Assembly (NCBI RefSeq): GCF_034479515.1
Contig: NZ_CP140152.1
Coordinates: forward strand, 4,154,001 to 4,218,000
Length of the DNA stretch: 64,000 nt
Source of the DNA: Duganella zoogloeoides
GTDB lineage: Bacteria > Pseudomonadota > Gammaproteobacteria > Burkholderiales > Burkholderiaceae_D
Direction of reading: 5' to 3'
The first letter of the stretch is position 1. Every line of letters begins with the position of its first letter. This document shows positions 1-9,337 of the stretch, piece after piece. The notes under the pieces were generated by a model. It ran no database searches, was not told the DNA's origin, and saw only the letters and a list, made by a program, of their open reading frames with translations. A program made the position numbers and the translations under genes.

Positions 1-493
1 CGCCCACGTGGGTCAGGTCCAGCCGCACTTGCGTGAAACCGGCCAGCGCCAGGGTGGACAGCGCCAGTTCCTGGATCTCGGCATCGGCTTCCAGGCCGGC
101 ATGGCCGTAGATCTCGGCGCCGATCTGCAGCGGTTCGCGGGTGGCGTGCAAGCCCGACGGATGCGTATGCAGCACATTGCCGGCATAGCACAGGCGCGTG
201 ACCGAAGCACGGTTGAGCAGGTGGGCGTCGATGCGCGCCACCTGGGTCGTCATGTCAGGACGCAGGCCCAGCAGGCGGCCCGAGATCGGGTCCACCAGTT
301 TGAAGGTGCGCAGGTCGATGTCGGTACCGGCGCCGGTGAGCAGCGACTCGAGGTACTCGAGCAGCGGCGGCATCACCAGTTCGTACCCGTACAGGCGGAA
401 GTTATCCAGCATCAGGCGACGCAGTTCTTCAATCTTGCGGGCTTCCGACGGCAAGACGTCGGCGATATTCTCGGGCAAAAGCCAATTCGGCAT
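1..493 (-). CDS. hisZ: ATP phosphoribosyltransferase regulatory subunit HisZ (N-terminal part)
   Basis: The N-terminal 164 codons are present and the reading frame runs off the left edge of the window. The protein begins [18 protein letters not shown], followed by the class II aminoacyl-tRNA synthetase-like core (residues include [15 protein letters not shown] and [14 protein letters not shown]). HisZ is a catalytically inactive HisS paralogue that forms a complex with short-form HisG, the first enzyme of histidine synthesis, and is needed for its activity and feedback control. It lies downstream of hflC in the conserved betaproteobacterial order hfq-hflX-hflK-hflC-hisZ, and a true HisS lies about 7.5 kb away. 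The start is the ATG ahead of PNWLLPEN. It could only be confused with HisS itself, which is accounted for elsewhere. Confidence 0.9.
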   Translation of the reverse strand, partial: MPNWLLPENIADVLPSEARKIEELRRLMLDNFRLYGYELVMPPLLEYLESLLTGAGTDIDLRTFKLVDPISGRLLGLRPDMTTQVARIDAHLLNRASVTRLCYAGNVLHTHPSGLHATREPLQIGAEIYGHAGLEADAEIQELALSTLALAGFTQVRLDLTHVG

Positions 494-623
494 GGGAGAC
501 AATGATTAAATAATGAACAAGGGGGCGCGGGCGCCGCGTGTCAACAAGTGACAGGCCGAACCTGATATTTTACGCGAAAATGCTGGGGGGGAGGTAAAAA
601 TTGAAAAGCCGGCGACCGCAAGT

Positions 624-707
624 CCGTCATTCCCGCGAAAGCGGGAATCCATAGACCGGTAGATTCGTCATACGTTCCATGGATCCCCGCGTACGCGAGG
701 ATGACGG
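624..707. repeat. REP-like inverted repeat, copy 1
   Basis: The outer arms are CCGTCAT and ATGACGG. Inside the left arm is a hairpin (TCCCGCGAAAGCGGGA), followed by ATCCATAGACCGG. The right half carries a related ATGGATCCCCGCG segment. A second copy with the same left half lies at 62074-62184. Both copies are intergenic, here between hflC and hisZ. Such elements are dispersed in many proteobacterial genomes. No transposase is nearby. Confidence 0.75.
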
Positions 708-739
708 CTCACAAGCCGCCGGCAATGAAGATACTGTGC

Positions 740-1633
740 TTACTTCTGACCGCCGGCGCCGGAGTTCTTGAAGTACTTGAAGAAGTCCGAGCTCGGATCG
801 ACCACCATCACGTCGCCCTGGCTCTTGAACGTGGAGCGGTACGCTTCCAGGCTACGGTAAAACTTGTAGAACTCCGGATTGCGGCCGAACGCTTCGGCGT
901 AGATCTGCGATGCCTTGGCGTCGCCTTCACCACGGATGTTCTCGGCATCGCGGTACGCTTCGGCCAGGATCACGGTGCGCTGGCGGTCGGCGTCGGCGCG
1001 GATGGTTTCCGAGGCCGCCGAACCGGTCGAACGCAGCTCGTTGGCGACGCGCATGCGCTCGGCCTTCATGCGTTCGTACACCGAGTTGTTGATCTGCTCG
1101 ACGTATTCCACGCGTTTCAGGCGCACATCGATGATCTCGACGCCGATCTGGGCCGATTCCAGCACCACCTTGTTGCGGATCGCTTCCATCACCTGGCCAC
1201 GCTTGCCCGAGATCACTTCGCTGACCGTGTGCTTGGTGATTTCCTCGTTCAGCGCCGACTTGATGATGACCGACATGCGGTCGCGGGCACGGGTTTCGTC
1301 GCCGCCGAAGGTGACGTAGTACAGCTTGGCCTGGCCTTCGTTGCGGCCAATGCGCCACTTGACGAAGCTATCGACCAGGATGTTCATCTTCTCGGCCGTG
1401 ATGAAGCGCTCGGCGTCCGGCGACTCGATGGTCATGATCCGGTTATCGAGCAGCACCACGTTCTGGAACGGTGGCGGCAGCTTGAAGTGCAGGCCGGGCT
1501 CGCGGACCACTTCCTTGATCTGGCCCAGCGCGAACACGATCGCGTATTTGCGCTGGTCGACCACGAAGATCATCGACGACAGGATCAGCAGCAGGACAAA
1601 ACCTGCCACGAGGGTACTGACTATGCGATTCAT
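740..1633 (-). CDS. hflC: Membrane protease modulator HflC
   Basis: HflC is a 297-residue SPFH/band-7 protein that forms, with HflK, a large periplasm-facing membrane complex around the FtsH protease and modulates its activity. An N-terminal membrane anchor (about residues 5-25, VSTLVAGFVLLLILSSMIFVV) is followed by the SPFH domain and a helical region rich in Ala, Arg and Glu (about residues 185-260). The start codon overlaps the hflK stop by one base (TAATG), which implies translational coupling. Length and order are standard for the family. Confidence 0.97.
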   Translation of the reverse strand: MNRIVSTLVAGFVLLLILSSMIFVVDQRKYAIVFALGQIKEVVREPGLHFKLPPPFQNVVLLDNRIMTIESPDAERFITAEKMNILVDSFVKWRIGRNEGQAKLYYVTFGGDETRARDRMSVIIKSALNEEITKHTVSEVISGKRGQVMEAIRNKVVLESAQIGVEIIDVRLKRVEYVEQINNSVYERMKAERMRVANELRSTGSAASETIRADADRQRTVILAEAYRDAENIRGEGDAKASQIYAEAFGRNPEFYKFYRSLEAYRSTFKSQGDVMVVDPSSDFFKYFKNSGAGGQK

Positions 1634-2967
1634 TAACGACTCTCCCGTTCACGTGAGGAATCCCGTGGGCGTGGCTCGCGCTGGCGGCTCACTTCCACCG
1701 ATGGCATCACGTCGGCCGGCAGCGTGGCCGTGGTCGGCGCGGTCGCTGGCGAACCGGTGTTGCTGCTGTTGTTGCCATGGCGTGCACTGTCTACCGCTGC
1801 CGCCTGGGCGATCAGCTTGTCGAGCGGCAGGTACAGCAAGTTGTTGCCGTTCTTGGAATCGACCATGACCTTGCTGGTGCTCGAGAAGATCTGCTGCATT
1901 GTGTCGAGGTACATGCGGTCGCGCGTGACGGCCGGCGCCTTCTGGTACTCGACCAGCACCTGCTTGAAGCGGTTGGCGTTACCGGTCGCGTTCTCGGTGA
2001 CCATCGAACGATACGCTTCGGCTTCCTGCATCAGGCGCGAAGCGGTACCGCGTGCCTTTGGAATCACGTCGTTGGCGTACGCCTGGCCTTCGTTCTTCTG
2101 GCGTTCCAGGTCCTGGCCGGCCTTGACCGCGTCGTCGAACGCGCTCTGCACCTGCTCCGGCGGCTGCACCGCCTGCAAAGTCACGCCCGAGATCAGTACC
2201 CCGGAAGCGTAACGGTCGAGAATGGTCTGCATCAGCACTTGCGTTTCGTAGGCCACCTTGTCGCGGCCCTCGTACAGCACGAAGTCCATCTTGTTCTTGC
2301 CGACGATTTCGCGGATCGAGGTCTCGGCGACCTGGCGCACGGTTTCTTCCTCATCGCGGTTGTTCATCAGCCAGGCCACCGGGTCTTTCAGCTTGAACTG
2401 CACGGCCAGCTGCATGTCGATGATGTTTTCATCGTCGGTCAGCATCAGGGATTCCTGGGTCTGCTTGTTCTTGATGTTGCCGCGATAGCCGATCTCGACC
2501 ATACGCATCTGCGAGACGCGTACCGTTTCGTTCGACTGGAACGGGTACGGCCAGCGCCAGTTGAAACCGGAGCCGGTCGAGTGCGTGTACTTGCCGAAGG
2601 TATAGACGATGCCCGCCTGGCCCTCTTGCACGATGAACGAACCGCTGGCCAGCCAGATCAGCGCGGCCACCCCGGCGATGGCGCCAGCGGTGGCGCGCAT
2701 GCCGGCCGGATCGGGGCGCGGCACGCCGCCACCGTTGTTATTGTTGCCATTGTTATTATTGTTATTGTCCGGGCGTCTTTTCTGGCCGAAGAAGTTGTTC
2801 AGGCGCTCATTGAAATCGCGCCACAACTGTTCCATGTCGGGTGGGCCTTCGCCAGGCTTCTTGCCTTCGTTCGCCTGCGGCTCGCCGTCTTTCTTGTCCG
2901 AGCCCCAGCGGGGGTCGTTCAGCGACAGCTTGATGCCGAGACGTTTCATCATTGAGGGGACACGCAT
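1633..2967 (-). CDS. hflK: FtsH protease activity modulator HflK
   Basis: HflK is a 444-residue SPFH/band-7 partner of HflC. Its cytoplasmic N-terminus is hydrophilic and contains an asparagine/glycine low-complexity tract (about residues 68-80). A single membrane segment (about residues 92-112) precedes the SPFH domain. The C-terminus is charged and Arg-rich. The ATG used here overlaps the hflX stop by one base (TAATG). A second start 15 bases downstream, giving MMKRLGIKLS, would match the usual HflK N-terminus better and cannot be excluded. Confidence 0.96.
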   Translation of the reverse strand: MRVPSMMKRLGIKLSLNDPRWGSDKKDGEPQANEGKKPGEGPPDMEQLWRDFNERLNNFFGQKRRPDNNNNNNGNNNNGGGVPRPDPAGMRATAGAIAGVAALIWLASGSFIVQEGQAGIVYTFGKYTHSTGSGFNWRWPYPFQSNETVRVSQMRMVEIGYRGNIKNKQTQESLMLTDDENIIDMQLAVQFKLKDPVAWLMNNRDEEETVRQVAETSIREIVGKNKMDFVLYEGRDKVAYETQVLMQTILDRYASGVLISGVTLQAVQPPEQVQSAFDDAVKAGQDLERQKNEGQAYANDVIPKARGTASRLMQEAEAYRSMVTENATGNANRFKQVLVEYQKAPAVTRDRMYLDTMQQIFSSTSKVMVDSKNGNNLLYLPLDKLIAQAAAVDSARHGNNSSNTGSPATAPTTATLPADVMPSVEVSRQREPRPRDSSRERESR

Positions 2968-4184
2968 TAGTGGGATCCAACGTGAGTTGTAAGGGAACTG
3001 CGCGAGGTATTGCTGTCGTCGTCGGAGTCGGACGCATCCGGCTCCTGCGCTTCATCATCTAAATCGAGCTCTGCTTCGTCGTCAACCGGATACGCCTGGT
3101 TGAGCCTGGCGCCCGGCGCCGCCTTGGCCCATTCCACGATCGCTTCCCGCAACAGGTCCACACCGACACCGGTGCGGGCGCTGAGGAAAACGCGGGAAAT
3201 CTTAGCATATTCGTCGCGCTCCACCGAGGGCTCCAGGCCGGCGGCGTCGATCTTGTTCCACACTAGAATTTGCGGAATATGATCGGCGCCGATTTCCTTG
3301 AGCACCAGGTTGACCTGCTCGATCTGCTCCATGCGCACCGGGGACGATGCATCGACCACGTGCAGCAGCAAATCGGCGTGAATCGTCTCTTCCAGCGTGG
3401 CGCGGAAAGCGGCGACGAGCTGGTGCGGCAATTCGCGCACGAAGCCGACCGTGTCCGAGATCACCACGTTGCCCACTTCCTGCCCCATGTAGACGCGACG
3501 CGAGGTCGTGTCCAGCGTCGCGAACAACTGGTCGGCTACATACACGCCGGCCTTGGTGACCGTATTGAACAGGGTGGACTTGCCGGCATTGGTATAGCCG
3601 ACCAGCGACACGGAAAAAGTCTGGCTGCGGCCACGCGAACGGCGCTGGGTTTCATGCTGCTTGCGCAGCTTGGCCAGGCGCGCGCGCAAGGCTTTGACAC
3701 GCTCGCCGATCAGCCGGCGGTCGGTCTCGAGCTGGGTTTCGCCGGGACCGCGCAGGCCGATACCGCCCTTTTGCCGTTCCAGGTGGGTCCAGCCGCGGAT
3801 CAGGCGCGTGGCCAGGTGCTGCAACTGCGCCAGTTCCACCTGCAGCTTGCCCTCGTGGGAGGCGGCGCGCTGGGCGAAAATGTCGAGAATCAGGCTGGTA
3901 CGGTCAAGCACGCGGATGTTCAGGCGCTTTTCCAGGTTACGCTGCTGGGCCGGCGACAGCGCATGGTTGAAGATGACGATTTCGATACGCTCGTCCAGCA
4001 CGGCCTGGCCGATTTCGTCAGCCTTGCCGCTGCCGACGAAATAAGCGGAGTCCGGGGCGGAGCGCTTGGCGGTGATCGTCGTCACGGGTTCCGCACCTGC
4101 TGAACGGGCCAGCAGTTGCAGTTCCTCGACGCTGGCGGCGAAGTCGCCCTGGCCGAAATCAATACCGACTAGAGCTGCACGCAT
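2967..4184 (-). CDS. hflX: Ribosome-associated GTPase HflX
   Basis: HflX is a 405-residue GTPase of the OBG-HflX superfamily that splits stalled or stressed ribosomes. The N-terminal HflX domain includes the PGETQLETDRR segment. The G domain has the P-loop GYTNAGKST, DTVGFVRELPH (G3) and NKID (G4). The C-terminal tail is unusually acidic (DDEAELDLDDEAQEPD and a following Asp/Ser run). It sits downstream of hfq with a 42-base gap and overlaps hflK by one base, so hfq-hflX-hflK-hflC behave as one operon. Confidence 0.97.
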   Translation of the reverse strand: MRAALVGIDFGQGDFAASVEELQLLARSAGAEPVTTITAKRSAPDSAYFVGSGKADEIGQAVLDERIEIVIFNHALSPAQQRNLEKRLNIRVLDRTSLILDIFAQRAASHEGKLQVELAQLQHLATRLIRGWTHLERQKGGIGLRGPGETQLETDRRLIGERVKALRARLAKLRKQHETQRRSRGRSQTFSVSLVGYTNAGKSTLFNTVTKAGVYVADQLFATLDTTSRRVYMGQEVGNVVISDTVGFVRELPHQLVAAFRATLEETIHADLLLHVVDASSPVRMEQIEQVNLVLKEIGADHIPQILVWNKIDAAGLEPSVERDEYAKISRVFLSARTGVGVDLLREAIVEWAKAAPGARLNQAYPVDDEAELDLDDEAQEPDASDSDDDSNTSRSSLTTHVGSH

Positions 4185-4226
4185 ACGACGATCTGTAAGG
4201 TTGGGGAGAAGCGATAAGGCAAGCGC

Positions 4227-4463
4227 TTAGTCCGCGTCGTTATCGATGCTGAGGTTGACGGCGCGAGCCGGCACCACGGTGGAGATGGCGTGCTTGTACA
4301 CCATCTGGGTCACGGTGTTGCGCAGCAATACGACGTATTGATCGAACGATTCGATGTGGCCCTGCAGCTTGATGCCGTTAACGAGGTAGATCGACACCGG
4401 CACGTGCTCTTTGCGCAGTGCGTTGAGGAATGGGTCTTGTAACAGTTGCCCTTTGTTGCTCAT
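4227..4463 (-). CDS. hfq: RNA chaperone Hfq
   Basis: This 78-residue Sm-like protein forms a hexameric ring that pairs small RNAs with mRNAs. The N-terminus [24 protein letters not shown] and the Sm2 motif YKHAIS are diagnostic. It lacks the long C-terminal tail of enterobacterial Hfq, which is usual in betaproteobacteria. A good ribosome binding site (GGAG) lies seven bases before the ATG. It is the first gene of the hfq-hflX-hflK-hflC run and is preceded by a 258-base non-coding region. Confidence 0.98.
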   Translation of the reverse strand: MSNKGQLLQDPFLNALRKEHVPVSIYLVNGIKLQGHIESFDQYVVLLRNTVTQMVYKHAISTVVPARAVNLSIDNDAD

Positions 4464-4520
4464 AACAGCTCCATTTTATGTTGTTGTGTTGGATTTGGAG
4501 GCGAGACGCTTAATTTCAAG

Positions 4521-4574
4521 TACGTGGCCCAGCGAAAGTCAAATGATATTCGCTGAAACACCGCTCGCCACGTA
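4521..4574. promoter_or_regulatory. Nested inverted repeat upstream of hfq
   Basis: The outer arms TACGTGGC (4521-4528) and GCCACGTA (4567-4574) are perfect complements. Inside them CAGCGAA (4530-4536) pairs with TTCGCTG (4549-4555). The element lies 58-111 bases upstream of the hfq start, in the der-hfq gap. It has no U-run on the minus strand, so it is not an obvious terminator. A leader structure, a protein-binding site or a small RNA are all possible. The function is unknown. Confidence 0.45.
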
Positions 4575-4721
4575 GGGAATGGTGCTTCCAAGCCACTGTA
4601 ACCTGTTTTTGCTTTTTTTGCAGTGTCGCACCGCAAAAAAACAGCCTATTTAATCGAATACTAAGTTGAAAACCAGGTCACACATTTGGCGACCCGATTT
4701 AACTTATCGCCTACCTGGCGA

Positions 4722-6071
4722 TTACTTCTTCTCGGTACGCTTGTCGAACGGGTTTTTACCCGTGCGCAGCTCGATGCGCAGCGGCGTGCCTATCAAACTG
4801 AACGTATCGCGGAAATGCTTTTCCAGGTAGCGCTTGTACGGATCGCCAACCGCTTCCAGGGAATTGCCGTGGATGACGATGACCGGCGGGTTCATGCCGC
4901 CCTGGTGCGCATAGCGCAGCTTCGGACGGATCGAGCCCTTGCGGCGCGGCTCCTGCTTCTCCACCGCCTCGATCAGCGCGCGGGTCAGCTTCGGCGTGGA
5001 CAGGTTGCACATGGCGGCGGCATACGCCGCATCGACCGACTTCATCAGCGGGCCGATGCCCTGCGATTTCAGTGCGGAGATGAAATGCATCTTGGCGAAC
5101 GACAGGAAGTCGAGCTTGCGGTCGATATCGATCTTGATTTCGTCGCGTTCGTCGGTACGCAGGCCGTCCCACTTGTTGACGGCGATGACCAGCGCACGGC
5201 CCGTCTCCAGCACGAAGCCGGCAATGTGGGCGTCCTGTTCGGAGATGTCCTGCTGGGCGTCGAGCATCAGCACGACCACGTTGGCTTCCGAGATCGATTG
5301 CAGGGTTTTCACGACCGAGAATTTCTCGATCGCTTCGAACACCTTGCCGCGGCGGCGGATACCGGCGGTGTCGATCAGCGTGTACTGCTTGCCTTCGCGC
5401 TCGAACGGAATTTCGATCGAGTCGCGGGTGGTGCCCGGCATGTCGAACGCGATCACGCGCTCTTCGCCCACCAGGGTGTTGATCAGGGTCGATTTGCCCA
5501 CGTTCGGACGGCCGACCAGGGCGATCTTGACGCCGCGCTGGGCAGGGTCGAGTTCGTCCGGTTCTTCGGGACGCTGGGCAAACGCCAGGTTCAGCGCCTC
5601 CTCCACCAGGTCGGCCACGCCGTCGCCGTGCGCGGACGAGATCGAGTACGGCTCACCCAGGCCCAGCTCGTAAAAGTCGGAGACCACGGCGGTGTACCGC
5701 ATGCCTTCCGATTTATTCACGACCAGCATGACCGGACGGCCGCTTTTACGCAGGAAGTCGGTAATGGTTTTATCATGCGGCGTCAGGCCCTGGCGGCCAT
5801 CGACGAGAAACACGACGATGTCGGCCTCGGCAACGGCTTGCTTGGTCTGCTTGGCCATCTGATGCATGATGCCTTCCTTGGCGACCGGCTCGAAGCCGCC
5901 CGTGTCGATGACGAGGAAGGGACGTTCGCCGACACGGCCCTCGCCATAGTGACGATCGCGCGTCAACCCAGGCAAGTCCGCCACCAGCGCATCGCGCGAG
6001 CGGGTCAGACGATTAAACAAGGTCGATTTCCCTACATTGGGTCGACCCACAAGTGCGATTACCGGCTTCAT
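4722..6071 (-). CDS. der: Ribosome biogenesis GTPase Der (EngA)
   Basis: Der is a 449-residue tandem GTPase required for 50S subunit maturation. Two G domains are visible, each with the same P-loop GRPNVGKST (residues about 8-16 and 185-193), followed by the C-terminal KH-like domain (about residues 360-440) ending in the basic [14 protein letters not shown]. The stop of bamB lies four bases upstream, so the two are co-transcribed. Confidence 0.98.
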   Translation of the reverse strand: MKPVIALVGRPNVGKSTLFNRLTRSRDALVADLPGLTRDRHYGEGRVGERPFLVIDTGGFEPVAKEGIMHQMAKQTKQAVAEADIVVFLVDGRQGLTPHDKTITDFLRKSGRPVMLVVNKSEGMRYTAVVSDFYELGLGEPYSISSAHGDGVADLVEEALNLAFAQRPEEPDELDPAQRGVKIALVGRPNVGKSTLINTLVGEERVIAFDMPGTTRDSIEIPFEREGKQYTLIDTAGIRRRGKVFEAIEKFSVVKTLQSISEANVVVLMLDAQQDISEQDAHIAGFVLETGRALVIAVNKWDGLRTDERDEIKIDIDRKLDFLSFAKMHFISALKSQGIGPLMKSVDAAYAAAMCNLSTPKLTRALIEAVEKQEPRRKGSIRPKLRYAHQGGMNPPVIVIHGNSLEAVGDPYKRYLEKHFRDTFSLIGTPLRIELRTGKNPFDKRTEKK

Positions 6072-6075
6072 TGAA

Positions 6076-7212
6076 TTACTCGACCGCGAAAGCGGTCACA
6101 GTTCCTGCTTGAGTTTGAAAAATCAAATTCGAGCCGGCGATGACGGGGGCCGACTGGATCGGGCTGCCATCGGTCGCGACTCGACCTATCAGAGCGCCAT
6201 CTTCCCGTGACAGGAAGTGGATGTAACCCTGGTAGTCGCCAACGGCCACGGCGCGGCCATACGACACGGGGGTCGAGAGGCGGCGATAGGACAGCTTGTC
6301 GTTCTTCCAGGCGTTGCTGCCGCTTTCGCGGCTATAGGCGGCAACTTCGCCCTTGTCGTCGGAGACGAATACAAAACGCTGGTCCACCGCCACGCCCACG
6401 TCGGACGAAGCAGGCTTGCTCCAGGACGGCGCGCCAGTGGTGGCGTCGTAACAGGCCACGCGGCCCTGGTACGACACAGCGCAGACATCTTTTTCGAAAA
6501 TCACCGGTGCGCCGGCAATGTCGGTCACGCGTTCGAGTTCGGTCGCGCCACGCGGCTCGCCCACTGCCACTTCAAAACGTGGCAGGCCGCCGGCCAGGGC
6601 CAGCACCACCAGCTTGCCACCCGGCTGGGCGACATATACATTCGGACCGCTGATCACCATGCCCGGCGCATTGCGCAGGGTCAGGGCTGGCGTGGTCCGG
6701 GTGACGTTCCAGCGCTTGGCGCCGGTCTTGGCCTCGTACGCGGTGATCACGTTATCGACACTGCGCACCACCACCACGCCGCCGCCGACCACCGGCGAGG
6801 ACAGCACTTCGCTCGACGCTTGTGCTTTCCACAATTCTTTGCCGTTGGCGTCGAAAGCAAGGATAACACCTTTCTTGTCGCCAACCACAACCACCTCGCC
6901 ATCGCTGCCCACGCCGGCCGTCAGGTCGGTGCCGGTCTTGATGCGCCAGATTTCCTTGCCGGTGGCCGCGTTCAGGCGTGCCAGCACGCCATCGCCATCG
7001 GCCACGTACACGCTGTCGCCAGCGAGCACCGGGGTGAAGACGGCGTTGCCGGCCTTGCCGACCGAGTACTTCCAGGCCACAGGCGGCTGCAGGCTGCCCG
7101 CCGGTTCCACCAGCGCCGCCGGCTGGTTCTTGGTGTCTTTCGAGCCAAACAAGGAGCAACCAGCCAACAGTGCCAGCAGGCTTGCAGCAATAGCTTTTTC
7201 GGTGATGCGCAT
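6076..7212 (-). CDS. bamB: Outer-membrane assembly lipoprotein BamB
   Basis: BamB is a 378-residue PQQ-type beta-propeller lipoprotein of the BAM complex, which inserts beta-barrel proteins into the outer membrane. The signal peptide ends in the lipobox LLAGC (Cys at about residue 19), and repeated propeller blades follow ([33 protein letters not shown]). The ATG ahead of RITEKA was chosen; an in-frame TTG four codons upstream is possible. It lies between the YfgM-like gene and der, the conserved arrangement. Confidence 0.96.
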   Translation of the reverse strand: MRITEKAIAASLLALLAGCSLFGSKDTKNQPAALVEPAGSLQPPVAWKYSVGKAGNAVFTPVLAGDSVYVADGDGVLARLNAATGKEIWRIKTGTDLTAGVGSDGEVVVVGDKKGVILAFDANGKELWKAQASSEVLSSPVVGGGVVVVRSVDNVITAYEAKTGAKRWNVTRTTPALTLRNAPGMVISGPNVYVAQPGGKLVVLALAGGLPRFEVAVGEPRGATELERVTDIAGAPVIFEKDVCAVSYQGRVACYDATTGAPSWSKPASSDVGVAVDQRFVFVSDDKGEVAAYSRESGSNAWKNDKLSYRRLSTPVSYGRAVAVGDYQGYIHFLSREDGALIGRVATDGSPIQSAPVIAGSNLIFQTQAGTVTAFAVE

Positions 7213-7263
7213 AAAATTTTTCAACCTTGCTCGTTACGGGTTATCCGGATGCGGTACAGCTGC

Positions 7264-7926
7264 TTACGCAGCGGCCTTGGCTGGTTTGTCGGCTGGCACG
7301 GCGCCGCCGATCGCTTCCAGCTTCAGCTGGATCAGCTGGCGTCCCGGGTTTTTCTTGTCGGTGGCGTCGAGCGCGGCCTGGTAGGCGGTGCGCGCTTCGG
7401 CCAGCTTGTTCTGTGCTACCAGGATGTCGCCCTTGCGGTCGGCCACCGAACCGGCAAACGCTGGCGGCACCGTGCCGTCCAGGGTTTTCAGCGCCTGGTC
7501 GTACGCTTTTTCATCGAGCAGCACGCCAGCCAGGCGCACCTTGGCGATCGCCTTGAACTCGTCGGCGCCGTGCTCCACCGCCCATTGCAGCTGGGCCTTG
7601 GCGGTCTTGGCGTCGTTCGCTTCGAACGCGCTCTTGGCGGCGACCAGCGCCGACATCGGTGCGTACGAGGTGCCGCCGAACTTGCTTTCCATGTCGGTGG
7701 CGGCGCGTTGTACCTTGGTGTTGTCCTTGGCTTCCACCGCGCGTTGCAGTTCTTCGTACAGGGCCGAGGCCTGGGTGGTCTGGTTGCGCTGGTAATAGTT
7801 CCAGCCGGCCCAGGCCGAGTAAGCGGCCAGTGCCGCGATGACGATCCAGGTCGTCAGGTTGCCGTACCGTTCCCACCATGCTTTGAGCGTAGCGAGTTGT
7901 TCTTGTTCTTCGAGATCGTATGCCAT
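7264..7926 (-). CDS. YfgM-like membrane-anchored TPR protein
   Basis: This 220-residue protein has a short cytoplasmic N-terminus (MAYDLEEQEQ), one membrane segment (about residues 24-42, TTWIVIAALAAYSAWAGW) and a periplasmic region with tetratricopeptide-like helices (the TPR_21/YfgM family). In E. coli YfgM associates with the Sec translocon and periplasmic chaperones and sits between hisS and bamB, exactly as here. The C-terminal 15 residues are Ala/Lys-rich. It is co-oriented with its neighbours, with gaps of about 40-50 bases. Confidence 0.9.
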   Translation of the reverse strand: MAYDLEEQEQLATLKAWWERYGNLTTWIVIAALAAYSAWAGWNYYQRNQTTQASALYEELQRAVEAKDNTKVQRAATDMESKFGGTSYAPMSALVAAKSAFEANDAKTAKAQLQWAVEHGADEFKAIAKVRLAGVLLDEKAYDQALKTLDGTVPPAFAGSVADRKGDILVAQNKLAEARTAYQAALDATDKKNPGRQLIQLKLEAIGGAVPADKPAKAAA

Positions 7927-7964
7927 GTCAGTTCGTCTGCTAAAAGGTTAAGGGGTGGGTCGGC

Positions 7965-9317
7965 TTAGTGATTGCAGTGTTCGTCGTGCACGTGGTGGTG
8001 ATGGTCGCCGCTGCCGGTGATCTGGTCCACCACGTAGTCGACCACTTCGTCGAACGGTACGGTTGCCTGCTGGGGTTCGCCGTCGGCGCCGCGCATGGCT
8101 TTGACCGACGCGGTGTGGTTGGTCACTTCGTCTTCGCCGATGATGACCGCAAACGATGCGCCGCTGCCGTCGGCTTTTTTCATCTGGTTCTTGAAGCTGC
8201 CGGGACCATTGCTGGTCGAACCGTGCATGATGACGTCGAGGCCGGCGTCGCGCAGGCGTTCGCCCAGCACGAATGATTGCAATTGCGCCGCTTCGCCCTG
8301 GTGCACCAGGTACACGTCGCACAGGTTCGGTTGTTCCGGCTCGCCCGCTTCTTTCATCAGTTCCAGCAGGCGCTCGATGCCCATGGCAAAACCGACGGCC
8401 GGCGTCGGCTTGCCGCCGAACGAGGCGATCAGCGGATCGTAACGGCCGCCCGCGCATACGGTGCCTTGCGAGCCAAGCGAGTCGGTCACCCATTCGAACA
8501 CGGTGCGGTTGTAGTAATCGAGGCCGCGCACCAGGCGCGGATTGATCACGTACGGGATGTTGTTGTGGTCGAGGATCTTGCGCACGCCGTTGAAGTGCGC
8601 CAGCGATTCCTCGCCCAGGTAGTCAAGCAGTTTCGGCGCGCCGTTGACCATGTCCTGCATGGCAGGGTTCTTGGTGTCGAGGATGCGCAGCGGGTTGCTG
8701 TGCAGGCGGCGCTTGGCTTCCGCGTCGAGCAGCGCTTCGTGGCTTTCCAGGTACGCGATCAGGTCCACGCGGTGGCGCGCGCGCTCTTCGGCGTCGCCGA
8801 TCGAATTGAGTTCGAGGCGGATGTTCTCCAGGCCCAGGTCATCCCACAGGCGGCGGCACAACATGATCATCTCGGCATCGACGTCGGGACCGGTGAAGCC
8901 CACGGCTTCGCAGCCGAACTGGTAGAACTGCCGATAGCGGCCGCGCTGCGGGCGCTCGTGGCGGAACATCGGTCCCGTGTACCACACGCGCTTCGGACCT
9001 TCGTACACCAGGTTGTGTTCGATGACCGCGCGCACCGCGCCTGCCGTGCCTTCAGGGCGCAAGGTCAGCTGGTCGCCGTTCATCGAATCGGTAAACGAGT
9101 ACATCTCTTTTTCGACGATGTCGGTGACGGCGCCGATGGCGCGCTTGAACAGTGCCGTGTCTTCCACGATCGGCGTGCGGATCTGCTGGAAGCCGTAGCT
9201 TTGCACCACCGATTGCGCGGTGTTCTCGAACAGCTGCCACAGGTGCGAGTCCTGCGGCAGGATGTCGTTCATGCCTTTGACGGCGGTGATTTTTTCAGCT
9301 TTTTTATTTTCGGACAT
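7965..9317 (-). CDS. hisS: Histidyl-tRNA synthetase with His-rich C-terminal tail
   Basis: HisS is a 450-residue class II aminoacyl-tRNA synthetase that charges tRNA-His. The N-terminal GMNDILPQ, the histidine-binding [14 protein letters not shown] and GGRYDPLI (motif area), and the C-terminal anticodon-binding domain are visible. The start chosen gives MSENKKAEK; a longer open frame upstream overlaps ispG and was rejected. The protein ends in an unusual tail, [14 protein letters not shown], which adds seven His and one Cys beyond the normal end of the fold. It lies between ispG and the YfgM-like gene. Confidence 0.97.
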   Translation of the reverse strand: MSENKKAEKITAVKGMNDILPQDSHLWQLFENTAQSVVQSYGFQQIRTPIVEDTALFKRAIGAVTDIVEKEMYSFTDSMNGDQLTLRPEGTAGAVRAVIEHNLVYEGPKRVWYTGPMFRHERPQRGRYRQFYQFGCEAVGFTGPDVDAEMIMLCRRLWDDLGLENIRLELNSIGDAEERARHRVDLIAYLESHEALLDAEAKRRLHSNPLRILDTKNPAMQDMVNGAPKLLDYLGEESLAHFNGVRKILDHNNIPYVINPRLVRGLDYYNRTVFEWVTDSLGSQGTVCAGGRYDPLIASFGGKPTPAVGFAMGIERLLELMKEAGEPEQPNLCDVYLVHQGEAAQLQSFVLGERLRDAGLDVIMHGSTSNGPGSFKNQMKKADGSGASFAVIIGEDEVTNHTASVKAMRGADGEPQQATVPFDEVVDYVVDQITGSGDHHHHVHDEHCNH

Positions 9318-9337
9318 GGTTCTGATTTCGTTAAAAA

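Noticed and set aside
2258..2488. Several short plus-strand frames antisense to hflK and hflC
   Set aside because: They lack ribosome binding sites and lie fully inside conserved genes on the other strand.
4686..6074. Open frame of 462 codons on the plus strand
   Set aside because: It is antisense to der. The protein shows no family motif and has the Arg/His/Gln composition of antisense frames.
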